Positions 24,164-32,201 of a stretch of DNA of 64,000 nt are shown here, in pieces. The stretch lies in assembly GCF_014205255.1 (NCBI RefSeq), contig NZ_JACHNE010000001.1:7750001-7814000 (forward strand). Direction: 5' to 3'. Position numbers and translations under genes: made by a program. The first letter of the stretch is position 1; every line of letters starts with the position of its first letter. The notes under the pieces were generated by a model, which saw only the letters and a list, made by a program, of their open reading frames with translations, was not told where the DNA came from and searched no databases. The DNA comes from Streptomyces caelestis (GTDB lineage Bacteria > Actinomycetota > Actinomycetes > Streptomycetales > Streptomycetaceae).

Positions 24164-24849
24164 GCAGTGTCCTTGTCGTCGGCGGCACGTCGGGCATCGG
24201 CCTCGCGTTCGCCCGGGCCCGCGCCGAGCAGGGTGACGAAGTGGTCCTGACCAGCCGCGACGCCCACCGCGCCGACCTGATCGCCAAGGAGTTCGGCGCC
24301 CGGGGCATCGCCCTCGACCTGGCGCGACCGCTGGAGATCGCGGCGGCACTGGCCGACGTGGGACGCGTCGACCATCTGGTGCTCGCGGGGGTCTCCCGGG
24401 ACGACAACAAAGTGAGCGAGTACGACATCGACGCCGCCCTGCGGCTGGTCACGCTCAAGCTCGTCGGTTACACCGAGGTCGTGCACACGCTGCGCACCCG
24501 GCTGCACGACGACAGCGCCATCGTCCTCTTCGGCGGACAGGCCAAGGAACGCCCCTACCCGGGGGCGACGACGGTGGCGACGGTCAACGCGGGCGTGCGG
24601 GGCCTGATGAACTCCCTGGCCGTCGAACTCGCTCCCGTCCGGGTCAACGTCGTGCATCCCGGCGTCGTCGGCGACAGCCCGTACTGGCAGGCCAAGCCGG
24701 AGAAGGTGCTGGAGGTGCTGCGCACGGAGACACCCACCGGGCGGCTGGCCACGATGGCGGACGTGGTGGACGCGGTCGGCTTCCTGTTGCGCAACCGGTC
24801 GGTCAACGCCGTCGAACTGACGGTGGACGGAGGGTGGTTGCTCGGCTGA
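24160..24849 (+). CDS. SDR family protein lacking the catalytic Tyr and Lys
   Basis: A 229-residue Rossmann-fold protein. VVGGTSGIGLAFA is the cofactor loop and VNVVHPGVVGDSPYW a late SDR block. The position that should read Y-x-x-x-K is V-A-T-V-N (around residues 143-147), so both catalytic residues are replaced. It may bind NAD(P) without classical reductase chemistry, use other residues, or be a non-enzymatic partner. It is the last gene of the operon, coupled to the bicupin by ATGA. Confidence 0.85.
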   Translation: MSSVLVVGGTSGIGLAFARARAEQGDEVVLTSRDAHRADLIAKEFGARGIALDLARPLEIAAALADVGRVDHLVLAGVSRDDNKVSEYDIDAALRLVTLKLVGYTEVVHTLRTRLHDDSAIVLFGGQAKERPYPGATTVATVNAGVRGLMNSLAVELAPVRVNVVHPGVVGDSPYWQAKPEKVLEVLRTETPTGRLATMADVVDAVGFLLRNRSVNAVELTVDGGWLLG

Positions 24850-24883
24850 GAGGGGCGGGCCACCCGGCACGGGGGAAGGCCGG

Positions 24884-25531
24884 TCACCCGGCCCGCCGCA
24901 GCGTCCCCTCGGCGACGTCCTTGTTCACCGCCGCCCGCACCAGCGCGGCGGCGAGAACGGCCGGGTCGGTGTCGCCGGCCAGTTCGACGAGACGCTCAGG
25001 GTCCTTCGGCAGCTTCAGCCGCTCGGCGCCCTGGAGGGCCTTGGTGTCGAGGTAGGGAGCGGCCTCCGGCCAGACGCCCTGGGCCTCGCGCAGGAAGATG
25101 TCGGCGCCGGCCGGGCCCATCCCGGGGAACTCCTGGAGCAGATGGCGCAGTTCGGACACCTTGCCGTCCGCCTCCCGGCGAAGTCGCCGCAGGTCCCCGC
25201 CCCACCGTTCGTTCAACAGCTCGGCTCCGTCGCCCAGTTGGGTGGCCGTACGCTCGTCGTAGCGCCGGTAGCCGCCCCGGCCGAGCGCGTCCACCCGCTC
25301 CTGCCAGTCGGCCTCCGCCATGCGGCGCGGATCGCGCAGCCCCGCCTCGTGCAGGGCACGGGCGGTGGCCAGCGCGACCGAGGCGCGGATGCGGGCACTG
25401 AGCAGATGGGCCAGCACCAGCAGCCGGTACAGCGGCTGCGGGGTGTCCCTCAACCGGATGCCCGCCTCATCCGCGTACGTCCGGCCGTGCGCGTCGAGGA
25501 GTTCGCGTACGACACGCCGCTGCCGATCCAC
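24884..25531 (-). CDS. HhH-GPD superfamily (endonuclease III-like) protein
   Basis: A 215-residue helix-hairpin-helix protein related to base-excision DNA glycosylases. LLVLAHLLSARIRASVALATA lies near the start and FPGMGPAGADIFLREAQ is the hairpin, followed by AAPYLDTKAL, which corresponds to the GPD region. There is no C-terminal four-cysteine iron-sulfur motif. The GTG at 25531 is preferred because upstream residues are poorly conserved. It lies five bases after DUF3140 and is the last gene of a four-gene leftward operon that begins with whiB. Confidence 0.82.
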   Translation of the reverse strand: MDRQRRVVRELLDAHGRTYADEAGIRLRDTPQPLYRLLVLAHLLSARIRASVALATARALHEAGLRDPRRMAEADWQERVDALGRGGYRRYDERTATQLGDGAELLNERWGGDLRRLRREADGKVSELRHLLQEFPGMGPAGADIFLREAQGVWPEAAPYLDTKALQGAERLKLPKDPERLVELAGDTDPAVLAAALVRAAVNKDVAEGTLRRAG

Positions 25532-25536
25532 GGGTG

Positions 25537-25884
25537 CTACCCCTTGAGCGGGTCGTGGCCGACCGTCATCAGCCGGTGCCGGCGGCGGGTGTCCTCGGCC
25601 GTCACCTCGGGCAGCGGCTCGTCCTCCAGGTCCACCTGCGAGGTGACCCTGTCCACGACGTTCCGCATCACCCGCAGGTCGTCCTCGGTCAGGTCGGTGC
25701 GCCGCTTCTGGAGGATCGCCAGGACGTGCTGCCCGGTCTGTGTGCCCGCCTGCTCCGGCAGCGGCTCCGCGTCCTCGTCGGCGTCCCGCATCCGCAGCCA
25801 GGCGGCGAGCTCCTGCGAGGTCATGTTCACCACGCGGTGGAAGTCCTCCCACAGCGCGTCGAGTTCAAGGGCGTCGGTCATCAC
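25537..25884 (-). CDS. DUF3140 family protein
   Basis: A 115-residue acidic protein matching the actinobacterial DUF3140 family (LWEDFHRVVNMTSQELAAWL, then VLAILQKRRTDLTEDDLRVM). The function is unknown. A helical DNA- or chromatin-associated role is guessed from partners in other genomes. Here it sits between dps and the HhH-GPD gene in one operon, which suggests stress-linked DNA protection or repair. Confidence 0.82.
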   Translation of the reverse strand: MMTDALELDALWEDFHRVVNMTSQELAAWLRMRDADEDAEPLPEQAGTQTGQHVLAILQKRRTDLTEDDLRVMRNVVDRVTSQVDLEDEPLPEVTAEDTRRRHRLMTVGHDPLKG

Positions 25885-25915
25885 ATGCCCCTTTCCGTAC
25901 GTACGTGCGCGCCGG

Positions 25916-26398
25916 TCAGCCCTCGCCGGGGACGTTCTCGGCGTCGAACATCCACCGCTGCTTCTCCAGCTCGGCGGTGATGCCGATCAGCAGGTCCTGG
26001 GTGACCAGGTCGGCCTTCTCGGTCGCGTCGATGCGCTCGCGCAGCCGGCCGATGGCGTCCTGGAGGGACTCCACCATCACCTGCACGGCGTCCGAGTCGC
26101 GCACCCAGCCCTCCTTCGGGGCGGGCAGCGTGAAGGCCTTGGCGATGGTCTCGGGCCGACCGTCCGGCGGGACGCCGAGCGCCGCGGACCGCTCCGCCAC
26201 CGTGTCGGAGAAGTTCCGCGCGGCCGAGACCACCTCGTCGAGCTGGAGGTGGATCGACCGGAACCGCGGTCCGACGATGTTCCAGTGCGCCTGCTTCCCG
26301 ATCAGCGAGAGCCCGAGCAGATCCACCAGGGTGTCCTGGAGGGCCTCGCACGAGACCCGGCGGGCCTCGTCGGGCAGTGTGCTCCGCACAGCCGTCAT
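25916..26398 (-). CDS. dps: Dps/ferritin-like DNA protection protein
   Basis: A 160-residue Dps-type miniferritin. KQAHWNIVGPRFRSIHLQLDEV supplies the inter-subunit ferroxidase ligands (His, His, Asp), and the four-helix pattern runs to the C-terminus. It should form a 12-mer that oxidises and stores iron and shields DNA. The ATG at 26398 overlaps the whiB stop (ATGA), so it is translationally coupled to a redox-sensing regulator. Confidence 0.9.
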   Translation of the reverse strand: MTAVRSTLPDEARRVSCEALQDTLVDLLGLSLIGKQAHWNIVGPRFRSIHLQLDEVVSAARNFSDTVAERSAALGVPPDGRPETIAKAFTLPAPKEGWVRDSDAVQVMVESLQDAIGRLRERIDATEKADLVTQDLLIGITAELEKQRWMFDAENVPGEG

Positions 26399-26652
26399 AG
26401 GGCGCTTCTCCTTCTCACGTCGTTCGTCGTGGTCCGGAGCAGTGCGTCGCGCTCTTCCTCGCAGGTCCCGCCCCACACGCCCGAGGCCTGGCCATTGCCC
26501 AGCGCGAAGCTCAGGCACTGGTCGGTCACCGGGCAGCGCGCGCAGATCCGCTTCGCGGCCGCGACGTCCCGCAGGGCCGGACCTGCCGTGCCCACGGGGA
26601 AGAACAACTCGGGGTCCTCGCCCACACAGGCGGCGCTCCGCAACCACTCCAT
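26395..26652 (-). CDS. WhiB-like iron-sulfur regulator
   Basis: An 85-residue Wbl protein. Four cysteines (C9, C37, C40, C46) hold the [4Fe-4S] cluster, GVWGG (58-62) is the family turn, and the tail is basic (VRRRSAL). Wbl proteins bind sigma factor region 4 and respond to O2/NO or redox. ATG 26652 is chosen over TTG 26685. The coupling to dps suggests redox control of iron storage. Which of the named Wbl classes it belongs to cannot be decided here. Confidence 0.9.
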   Translation of the reverse strand: MEWLRSAACVGEDPELFFPVGTAGPALRDVAAAKRICARCPVTDQCLSFALGNGQASGVWGGTCEEERDALLRTTTNDVRRRSAL

Positions 26653-26809
26653 GAACGCGCGGGTGCCCAGGGCGCACTGGTGCAAACGCGAGGCGTGACG
26701 AACGGGGGCATTCCCGCAGTGGTGCCCTGGCCTGCGACAACGAGCTCTTGGAGCCCGGGAACCCGCAGAAGTCTTCCCAGGTGGCGGGCGAGAGTCTATA
26801 GTCCGAAAC

Positions 26810-26820
26810 TAGCAGTGCTA
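26810..26820. promoter_or_regulatory. Palindrome upstream of the thiolase gene
   Basis: TAGCAGTGCTA is a perfect inverted repeat around a single G, 47 bases before the GTG at 26867 and close to a TATAGT sequence (26797-26802) that could be a -10. It may be a repressor site for the thiolase gene. Confidence 0.4.
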
Positions 26821-26866
26821 ATTAATGCGCGGTGTGTATTGCGCGCGGTGTGTGAGGAGTCCTCTC

Positions 26867-28057
26867 GTGCGTCCCGTCCACTTCGCGGCCGCCCGCCGCA
26901 CCCCCATCGGCAAGCTGCGCGGCTCCCTCTCCCCGGTACGGCCCGACGACCTCGCCGCGACCGTCGTCCGCGCCCTGGTCGGCGAGGTGCCCGCGCTGGA
27001 CCCGGCCCGCGTCGACGACGTCTACTGGGGAGCCGCCAACCAGGCAGGCGAGGACAACCGCAACGTCGCCCGCATGGCCGCGCTGCTCGCCGGCCTCCCC
27101 GAGTCCGTGCCCGGCGCCACCGTCAACCGCCTCTGCGCGTCCGGCCTGGAGGCCGTGACCACGGCAGCCCGCACCATCGCCGCCGGCGAGGCCGACATCG
27201 TGATCGCGGGCGGCTCCGAGTCGATGAGCCGCGCCCCCTTCGTCCTGCCCCGCCCCGACGAGGCCCTGCCGCACCGCGTCGAGACCGCCGACACCCGCCT
27301 CGGCTGGCGCCTGGTCAACCCCGCGATGCGGGACCTGCACGGCCTGCTCTCCATGGGTGAGACGGCGGAGGAGGTCGCCGCGCGCTACGGCATCCCCCGC
27401 GAACGCCAGGACGACTTCGCCCTGCGCAGTCACCGACGCGCCGCCCTCGCCCGCAGATGCGGCCACTTCGACGACGAACTCCTGCCCGTGGAACGCCCCG
27501 ACGGGGTGGTCGTCGACACCGACGAGTGCGTCCGCGAGGACACCTCGTACGAGAAGCTGTCCCGGCTCAAGCCGGTCTTCCGGGAAGGGGGCACGGTCAC
27601 CGCGGGCAACGCCTCCCCGATGAACGACGGTGCCGCCGGCCTGCTCCTGGTCAGCGAAGACGCCCTGAACGACCTGGGCCTGGAGTCCCTCGGCCGCTAC
27701 GTCGCCGGTGCGTCCGCCGGCGTCCACCCCGACGTCATGGGCATCGGCCCGGTTCCCGCCACCCGCAAGGCGCTGACCCGGGCCGGCTGGAACCTCGGCG
27801 ACCTGGAGGAGGCCGAGTTCAACGAGGCCTTCGCGGCCCAGGCCCTGGCCTGCGTGGACCAGCTCGGCATCGACCCCGACCTGGTCAACCCGAGCGGCGG
27901 AGCCATCGCCCTCGGCCACCCGCTGGGCTGCTCGGGCGCCCGCATCCTGACGACACTGCTCCACCGGATGCGGCGAACGGGGGCGAGGCGGGGGCTGGCG
28001 ACGATGTGCGTGGGTGTCGGGCAGGGGAGTGCCGTCCTGGTCGAACGGCACGACTAG
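26867..28057 (+). CDS. Thiolase (acetyl-CoA acetyltransferase/3-oxoadipyl-CoA thiolase type)
   Basis: A 396-residue thiolase of normal length. NRLCASGLEAV carries the nucleophile Cys (about 89), NEAFAAQAL and GGAIALGHPLGCSGAR supply His and the CoA pocket, and MCVGVGQGSA is the second Cys block. It makes or cleaves 3-oxoacyl-CoA. The MRDLHGLLSMGETAEEVA region resembles degradative, PcaF-like enzymes. GTG 26867 follows GAGGAG. It is transcribed alone, so the pathway cannot be fixed. Confidence 0.92.
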   Translation: MRPVHFAAARRTPIGKLRGSLSPVRPDDLAATVVRALVGEVPALDPARVDDVYWGAANQAGEDNRNVARMAALLAGLPESVPGATVNRLCASGLEAVTTAARTIAAGEADIVIAGGSESMSRAPFVLPRPDEALPHRVETADTRLGWRLVNPAMRDLHGLLSMGETAEEVAARYGIPRERQDDFALRSHRRAALARRCGHFDDELLPVERPDGVVVDTDECVREDTSYEKLSRLKPVFREGGTVTAGNASPMNDGAAGLLLVSEDALNDLGLESLGRYVAGASAGVHPDVMGIGPVPATRKALTRAGWNLGDLEEAEFNEAFAAQALACVDQLGIDPDLVNPSGGAIALGHPLGCSGARILTTLLHRMRRTGARRGLATMCVGVGQGSAVLVERHD

Positions 28058-28117
28058 GGCCACCAGGCGAGACGCCGCTACCCGCACCTGTTCGTTGCAC
28101 ATAGCATCGGTGTTCGC

Positions 28118-28891
28118 ATGAACACCATGACGCTCTGGCACATCACCGGCTGGGAGTTCGCCGCGCTCGCCTTCGCGGCCCTGCTCGTCGGCTTCTCGAA
28201 GACCGCCGTGAGCGGGGCCAACACGGTCAGCCTCGCCATCTTCGCCGCGGTGCTGCCCGCCCGCGCCTCCACCGGTGTGCTGCTGCCGATCCTGATCGCC
28301 GGGGACCTGCTCGCCGTCGCCACCTACCGGCGGCACGCCCACTGGCCCACGCTGTGGCGGCTGTTCCCGGCGGTCGCCGCGGGCGTCGTCGTCGGCACGG
28401 TGTTCCTGATGTGGGCGGACGACGCGGTCGTACGGACCTCGATCGGCGCGATCCTGCTGCTGATGGCCGCGGTCACGGTCTGGCGCAGGCGTACGGCGGA
28501 CGCCGAGCAGGAGCCGGAGTCGGTCACCACCCCGGCGGGCCGCCTCAAGGCCCGCTCCTACGGCGTCCTCGGCGGCTTCACCACCATGGTCGCCAACGCG
28601 GGCGGCCCGGTGATGTCGATGTACCTGCTGTCCGCGGGCTTCCGCAAGCTCGGCTTCCTCGGCACCTCGGCCTTCTTCTTCCTGATCGTCAACGTCTCCA
28701 AGCTGCCCTTCAGCGCCGGCCTCGGCCTGATCGACGGCCGCTCCCTGCTCCTCGACCTGGCGCTCGTGGCGTTCGTCGTGCCCGGCGCGCTGTTCGGCAA
28801 GTGGGCGGTCAACAAGATCAACCAACGACTGTTCGAACAGCTGGTCATCGCCGCGACGGTCCTGGGCGGCCTGCAACTATTGCTGCGCTGA
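28118..28891 (+). CDS. TauE/SafE family membrane transporter
   Basis: A 257-residue polytopic protein with about seven or eight membrane segments. LLVGFSKTAVSGANTVSL near the N-terminus and GGFTTMVANAGGPVMSMYLL in the middle are the two halves' signatures. The family exports sulfite, sulfonates or organic acids; the substrate is not determined here. Its 3' end overlaps the convergent HAD gene by 15 bases. Confidence 0.92.
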   Translation: MNTMTLWHITGWEFAALAFAALLVGFSKTAVSGANTVSLAIFAAVLPARASTGVLLPILIAGDLLAVATYRRHAHWPTLWRLFPAVAAGVVVGTVFLMWADDAVVRTSIGAILLLMAAVTVWRRRTADAEQEPESVTTPAGRLKARSYGVLGGFTTMVANAGGPVMSMYLLSAGFRKLGFLGTSAFFFLIVNVSKLPFSAGLGLIDGRSLLLDLALVAFVVPGALFGKWAVNKINQRLFEQLVIAATVLGGLQLLLR

Positions 28892-29677
28892 ACCCGGCAA
28901 CAGTGCCGGCAGGTCCGCGAAGGAGTCGATCACGTGGTCGGGCGTGCCATCGGCAGCCTGGAGCACCTCCGGCTGGAACTTGCCGGTCCGGACGAGGACC
29001 CCGGTGATCCCGGCCCGCTGCGCCGCGAGCACGTCGGACTCGACGTCGTCCCCGACCATCACGGCCTCGCCCGCACCGACGCCCAGCCGGGCGAGCGCCG
29101 CCTCGAAGAACGCCCGGGCCGGTTTGCCGGTGATCTCGGCCTCCACCCGGGCGGCCTGCTCCAGGCCGGCCAGGAACGCACCCGAGTCCAGCCGCAGCCC
29201 GTCGGCCGTACGCCAGTACAGGTTGCGGTGCATCGCCACCAGCCGGGCCCCGCGCTGGAGATGCCCGAAGGCCCGGTCCAGCGCCGCGTAACCGAACTCC
29301 GGACCGGCCCCGCCGACCAGCACGACATCCGGCACGGTTCCGGAGTCCGCCGCGTCGACGACGGTCACACCGTCGAGGTCCTCCGCGATGTCACCGCTGT
29401 TCAGCAGGGCGCACCGGGCGCGGGGACAGTGCTCGGCGAGGTGGGCGGCGGTGGCGGCGGGCGCGGTCAGGATGTCCTCGGCGGACACCGGGAACCCCGC
29501 GTCCACGAGCGTCCCGGCGATCGACGCCCGCGTGCGGGACGTGGTGTTCGTGACCAGGAGCACGGCGAGCCCGGCGTCCCGGATCTCCCGCAACGCCTCC
29601 ACGGCCCCGGGCAGGGGCCGCCATGAGACGGTCAGCACCCCGTCGATGTCGACGAGCACGGCACGTACGGACTCCAT
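28877..29677 (-). CDS. HAD-IIA family phosphatase
   Basis: A 266-residue HAD hydrolase of the NagD/LHPP branch. Motif I is VDIDGVLTVSW (first Asp nucleophile at about 10), motif II VTNTTSR, a C2 cap lies in the middle, Lys lies in EITGKPARAFFE, and motif IV is MVGDDVESD. It dephosphorylates small phosphometabolites; the substrate is unknown. Convergent overlap with the TauE gene. Confidence 0.92.
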   Translation of the reverse strand: MESVRAVLVDIDGVLTVSWRPLPGAVEALREIRDAGLAVLLVTNTTSRTRASIAGTLVDAGFPVSAEDILTAPAATAAHLAEHCPRARCALLNSGDIAEDLDGVTVVDAADSGTVPDVVLVGGAGPEFGYAALDRAFGHLQRGARLVAMHRNLYWRTADGLRLDSGAFLAGLEQAARVEAEITGKPARAFFEAALARLGVGAGEAVMVGDDVESDVLAAQRAGITGVLVRTGKFQPEVLQAADGTPDHVIDSFADLPALLPGSAQQ

Positions 29678-29743
29678 GCCTGGACGATAACCACGGTGAG
29701 CCGTGTCCGCCGGTCGGTGTCCGGGGCGGGCCGGCAGCGCCCA

Positions 29744-30384
29744 TCACACCGTGCTGGTCGCCAGGACCTTCGCCGGCCCGCCCGGCAGACCGTGGCTCAG
29801 GTCCTCCACCAGCAGCCGCTTGGCGATCGCGTCGACCGCGATCCGCAGGTCGCTGTCCGAGGGGCGGCCGATGTCCTGCCCCAGCCGCTCCTCCAGCCAG
29901 GAGGCCCAGGCCCTGCTGATGACCGCGGCCTCGCGGGCGCCGGCCTCCGTGTGGGACTGGAGGGAGCCGTCGCGGGTCAGGAACCCCTCGTCGAGACTGG
30001 AGATACGTCGGCAGATACGTCAGGGCGCCGAGCATCGCGAAGCCGACGATGAAGCTCAGCACCGAGCAGACGGTGAAGACCGGGTTGGCGAACAGCCGCA
30101 TGGGCAGCATCGGTTCGCTTGCCCGGGTCTCCACCCGGCAGAACGGACCGAGCGCGACCACACCGCCCACGAACAGGGCGATGATCATGCCCGAGCCCCA
30201 CGCGTACTCGTTGCCGCCCCAACTCGTCGCCAGGATCAGCGCGCTGGCACCGACCGCGACGAGCGCGATGCCCAGATAGTCGATGACCGGCCGGGAGACC
30301 GACTTCACGACCGGGATGGTGCGGGCGGCCGCCGCGACGACGACGATCGCGATGGGAACGGGGCGCATGCCAGAACGTCCGCAC
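29744..30384 (-). pseudogene. DHA2-type MFS efflux transporter, remnant
   Basis: Two pieces of one transporter gene remain. The 5' piece gives IAIVVVAAAARTIP to ALTYLPTYLQ, covering about four middle membrane segments. At about 30000 the reading frame changes to a C-terminal cytoplasmic tail (LDEGFLTRDGSLQSHTE to GPAKVLATSTV) that stops at 29744. The N-terminal membrane segments and segments 9-14 are missing. Both ends of the surviving membrane part are cut, so it is inactive. Confidence 0.8.
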
Positions 30385-30414
30385 GGCTGCCCGGTGATGT
30401 GCACCCCAGTCGTG

Positions 30415-30660
30415 TCAGTCGCAGGGGCGCCGGCGCAGCAGATACGTGTCCATGATCCAGCCCTTGCGTTCGCGGGCCTCGGCACGCAACCGCTCGATGC
30501 GGGGCACGGCCTGGGCGATCGGGCCGGAGACGAGGATCTCGCCCGGGGTACCGAGGCAGGCGCCCCAGTAGATGTCGACGTCGTCCTCCACGTACCGCCG
30601 GAAGGCTCGCCGGGCAGCGAGCATCACCACCACGTCGTCCACGTCCTCAGGGAAGCCCTC
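30415..30660 (-). pseudogene. cobF: Precorrin-6A synthase (CobF-like), C-terminal remnant
   Basis: About 75 codons remain. They end in DVDIYWGACLGTPGEILVSG, then IERLRAEARERKGWIMDTYLLRR, which is the characteristic C-terminus of CobF, the deacetylating methyltransferase of aerobic cobalamin synthesis. The N-terminal two thirds are absent and no other cob gene is nearby. The upstream limit is approximate, as the frame continues into unrelated Arg/Pro-rich sequence. Confidence 0.65.
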
Positions 30661-30877
30661 CGCGAGTCGCCGCCCGGTGGTGGCCGGGCAAGGGCAGCGC
30701 GGCTGCTCGGCGCGGTCCGGACGGTACGACGGGCCCGGAGTTGCGTGTTTGTGGCTGCTGCCCGGGGTGGTTGTGCCGCGGGGCCGGGCGGTGTGGCGCG
30801 TTCGTTCTCGTTGGGCCCAGGTCGGCGTGCCGGGCTCGCTCTTCCTCGGCAGGGGTGCTCGTGCTCGGCGTTCCCGG

Positions 30878-31462
30878 TCAGCGCCCCGCGTCCACACCCC
30901 GCAACCGGGGCGCCCGCGCGCCCGCGTTCACCGGTCGGCCCTCTCGCTCCACTTCCTCGGCCAGCTCCCGAGCCCAGGCGGCGACGCTCGCGATGTCGAT
31001 CCCGTGGGGGGTCGCTTCCCCGGAGGCGGACGCCCACGCCTCGGCCGCGCCCGCACCGCGCCGCAGCAGGCGTACTCCGCCCATGAGGTTGCCGCGGGCG
31101 GTGTGTGTCAGGCCCACGGCGAGCTGGGCGAGGCCGCGCCACAGTTCCCGCTCCGTGTCGGGGCCCGACTTCCAGGCGTCCTCGAAGACCTCGTGCGCGT
31201 GGAACGGCTTCCCCTCGTCCAGCAGCCGCTGCGCCTCGGCGACGGTCTCCTCCGGGGTGCGGACGACGCCCTCGGGTTGCCGCGGCACGCCCGGCGCGTC
31301 GTACGGCAGGGGCCTGCCGAGACCGTCCCGCGGCCGGGCGTTGCGCGCCCGGCCCTCACTGTCGCGGTCTCGTCCGCCGCCCGGACGGCCCGCGGGCGTG
31401 CTCCCCCTGTTTCCCCTGTGTCCCGTGCTTCCCGAGTTCCCGGAGCTTCCAGTGCTGCCCAT
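30878..31462 (-). CDS. DUF309 domain protein
   Basis: A 194-residue protein. The N-terminal 60 residues are a low-complexity Ser/Gly/Arg-rich tail (MGSTGSSGNSGSTGHRGNRG). The DUF309 helical domain follows (about 80-150; EAQRLLDEGKPFHAHEVFEDAWK, then RGLAQLAVGLTHTARGN). The HAHEVFE/W pattern is conserved in the family and may bind metal. The function is unknown. ATG 31462 opens the low-complexity tail. It ends 103 bases before tRNA-Pro copy 2, on the opposite strand. Confidence 0.85.
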   Translation of the reverse strand: MGSTGSSGNSGSTGHRGNRGSTPAGRPGGGRDRDSEGRARNARPRDGLGRPLPYDAPGVPRQPEGVVRTPEETVAEAQRLLDEGKPFHAHEVFEDAWKSGPDTERELWRGLAQLAVGLTHTARGNLMGGVRLLRRGAGAAEAWASASGEATPHGIDIASVAAWARELAEEVEREGRPVNAGARAPRLRGVDAGR

Positions 31463-31564
31463 AAGGCGATTGTCCCGCGCCGGGGGCCGCTTTTCGGCGC
31501 GGCCCGGGGTGTGGGGTAAAGTGCTGTTCGCGCGATCACGCGGTTCACCGCGGTGCGCGCACAC

Positions 31565-31638
<74 letters not shown>

Positions 31639-31659
31639 CTGGTGGGAGTCGCAGGTCAG

Positions 31660-31689
31660 GGCCGGTTTCGGAGGTTTCCGAAACCGGCC
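31660..31689 (+). terminator. Hairpin terminator after tRNA-Pro copy 2
   Basis: GGCCGGTTTCGGA (31660-31672) pairs with TCCGAAACCGGCC (31677-31689) around GGTT, giving a perfect 13-bp stem. It is nearly the same as the hairpin after copy 1. Confidence 0.75.
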
Positions 31690-31719
31690 TTGATCATTCT
31701 TGGGGACCAGTTGGGGACC
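31690..31719 (+). repeat. 30-bp element, second copy
   Basis: TTGATCATTCTTGGGGACC followed by AGTTGGGGACC. It matches 5769-5798 with one difference and holds the same position relative to the tRNA. Confidence 0.6.
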
Positions 31720-31796
31720 AAGCGTCCCTGACTCGTGTCAGCGGGTCATGACGATGGGGCTGGGCAGGGAGCGTGGGGCACGGAGCGCTGTGAGGT

Positions 31797-32072
31797 GTGC
31801 GGAGAGTGCTGCGCCCGGACCCGCGCGATCCGCGCGGAGTGCGGCACGCGCTGGCCGTCGTCCTCGCGCTGACCGCGTGCGCGGTGCTGGCCGGGGCGAC
31901 CTCGTTGCCGGCGGTCGGCGAGTGGATCGCGGACGCGCCACCGCAGGTGCTGGACCGACTCGGCGTGTGCCCCGATCCGGTGCTGCCACGGCGGCTGGTC
32001 CCGGCCGAGGCGACGGTCCGCCGACTGCTGACCCGCATCGACGGAGACGCCCTGGACCGGGCGGGACTGTAA
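31797..32072 (+). pseudogene. ISAs1 family transposase, N-terminal remnant
   Basis: A 91-codon frame containing RGVRHALAVVLALTACAVLAGA, then VGEWIADAPPQVLDRLGV, then PAEATVRRLLTRIDGDALDRA. This is the N-terminal transposase-associated domain of ISAs1-type (DDE) transposases. The sequence stops at 32070-32072 and the catalytic DDE domain is absent. No terminal inverted repeats could be recognised. Its place just after tRNA-Pro copy 2 fits repeated insertion there. Confidence 0.85.
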
Positions 32073-32201
32073 GACGTTCGGTGTAGTCCCCGTCAGGACA
32101 GCAACGAGGACTCATGAACGTTCCGCGTTTGACGATGGCCCGCCACGGGGCTGCACTGGATTCATGGATGCTGCGGCGACTCCGTCCTAGGGAGAGCAGC
32201 G

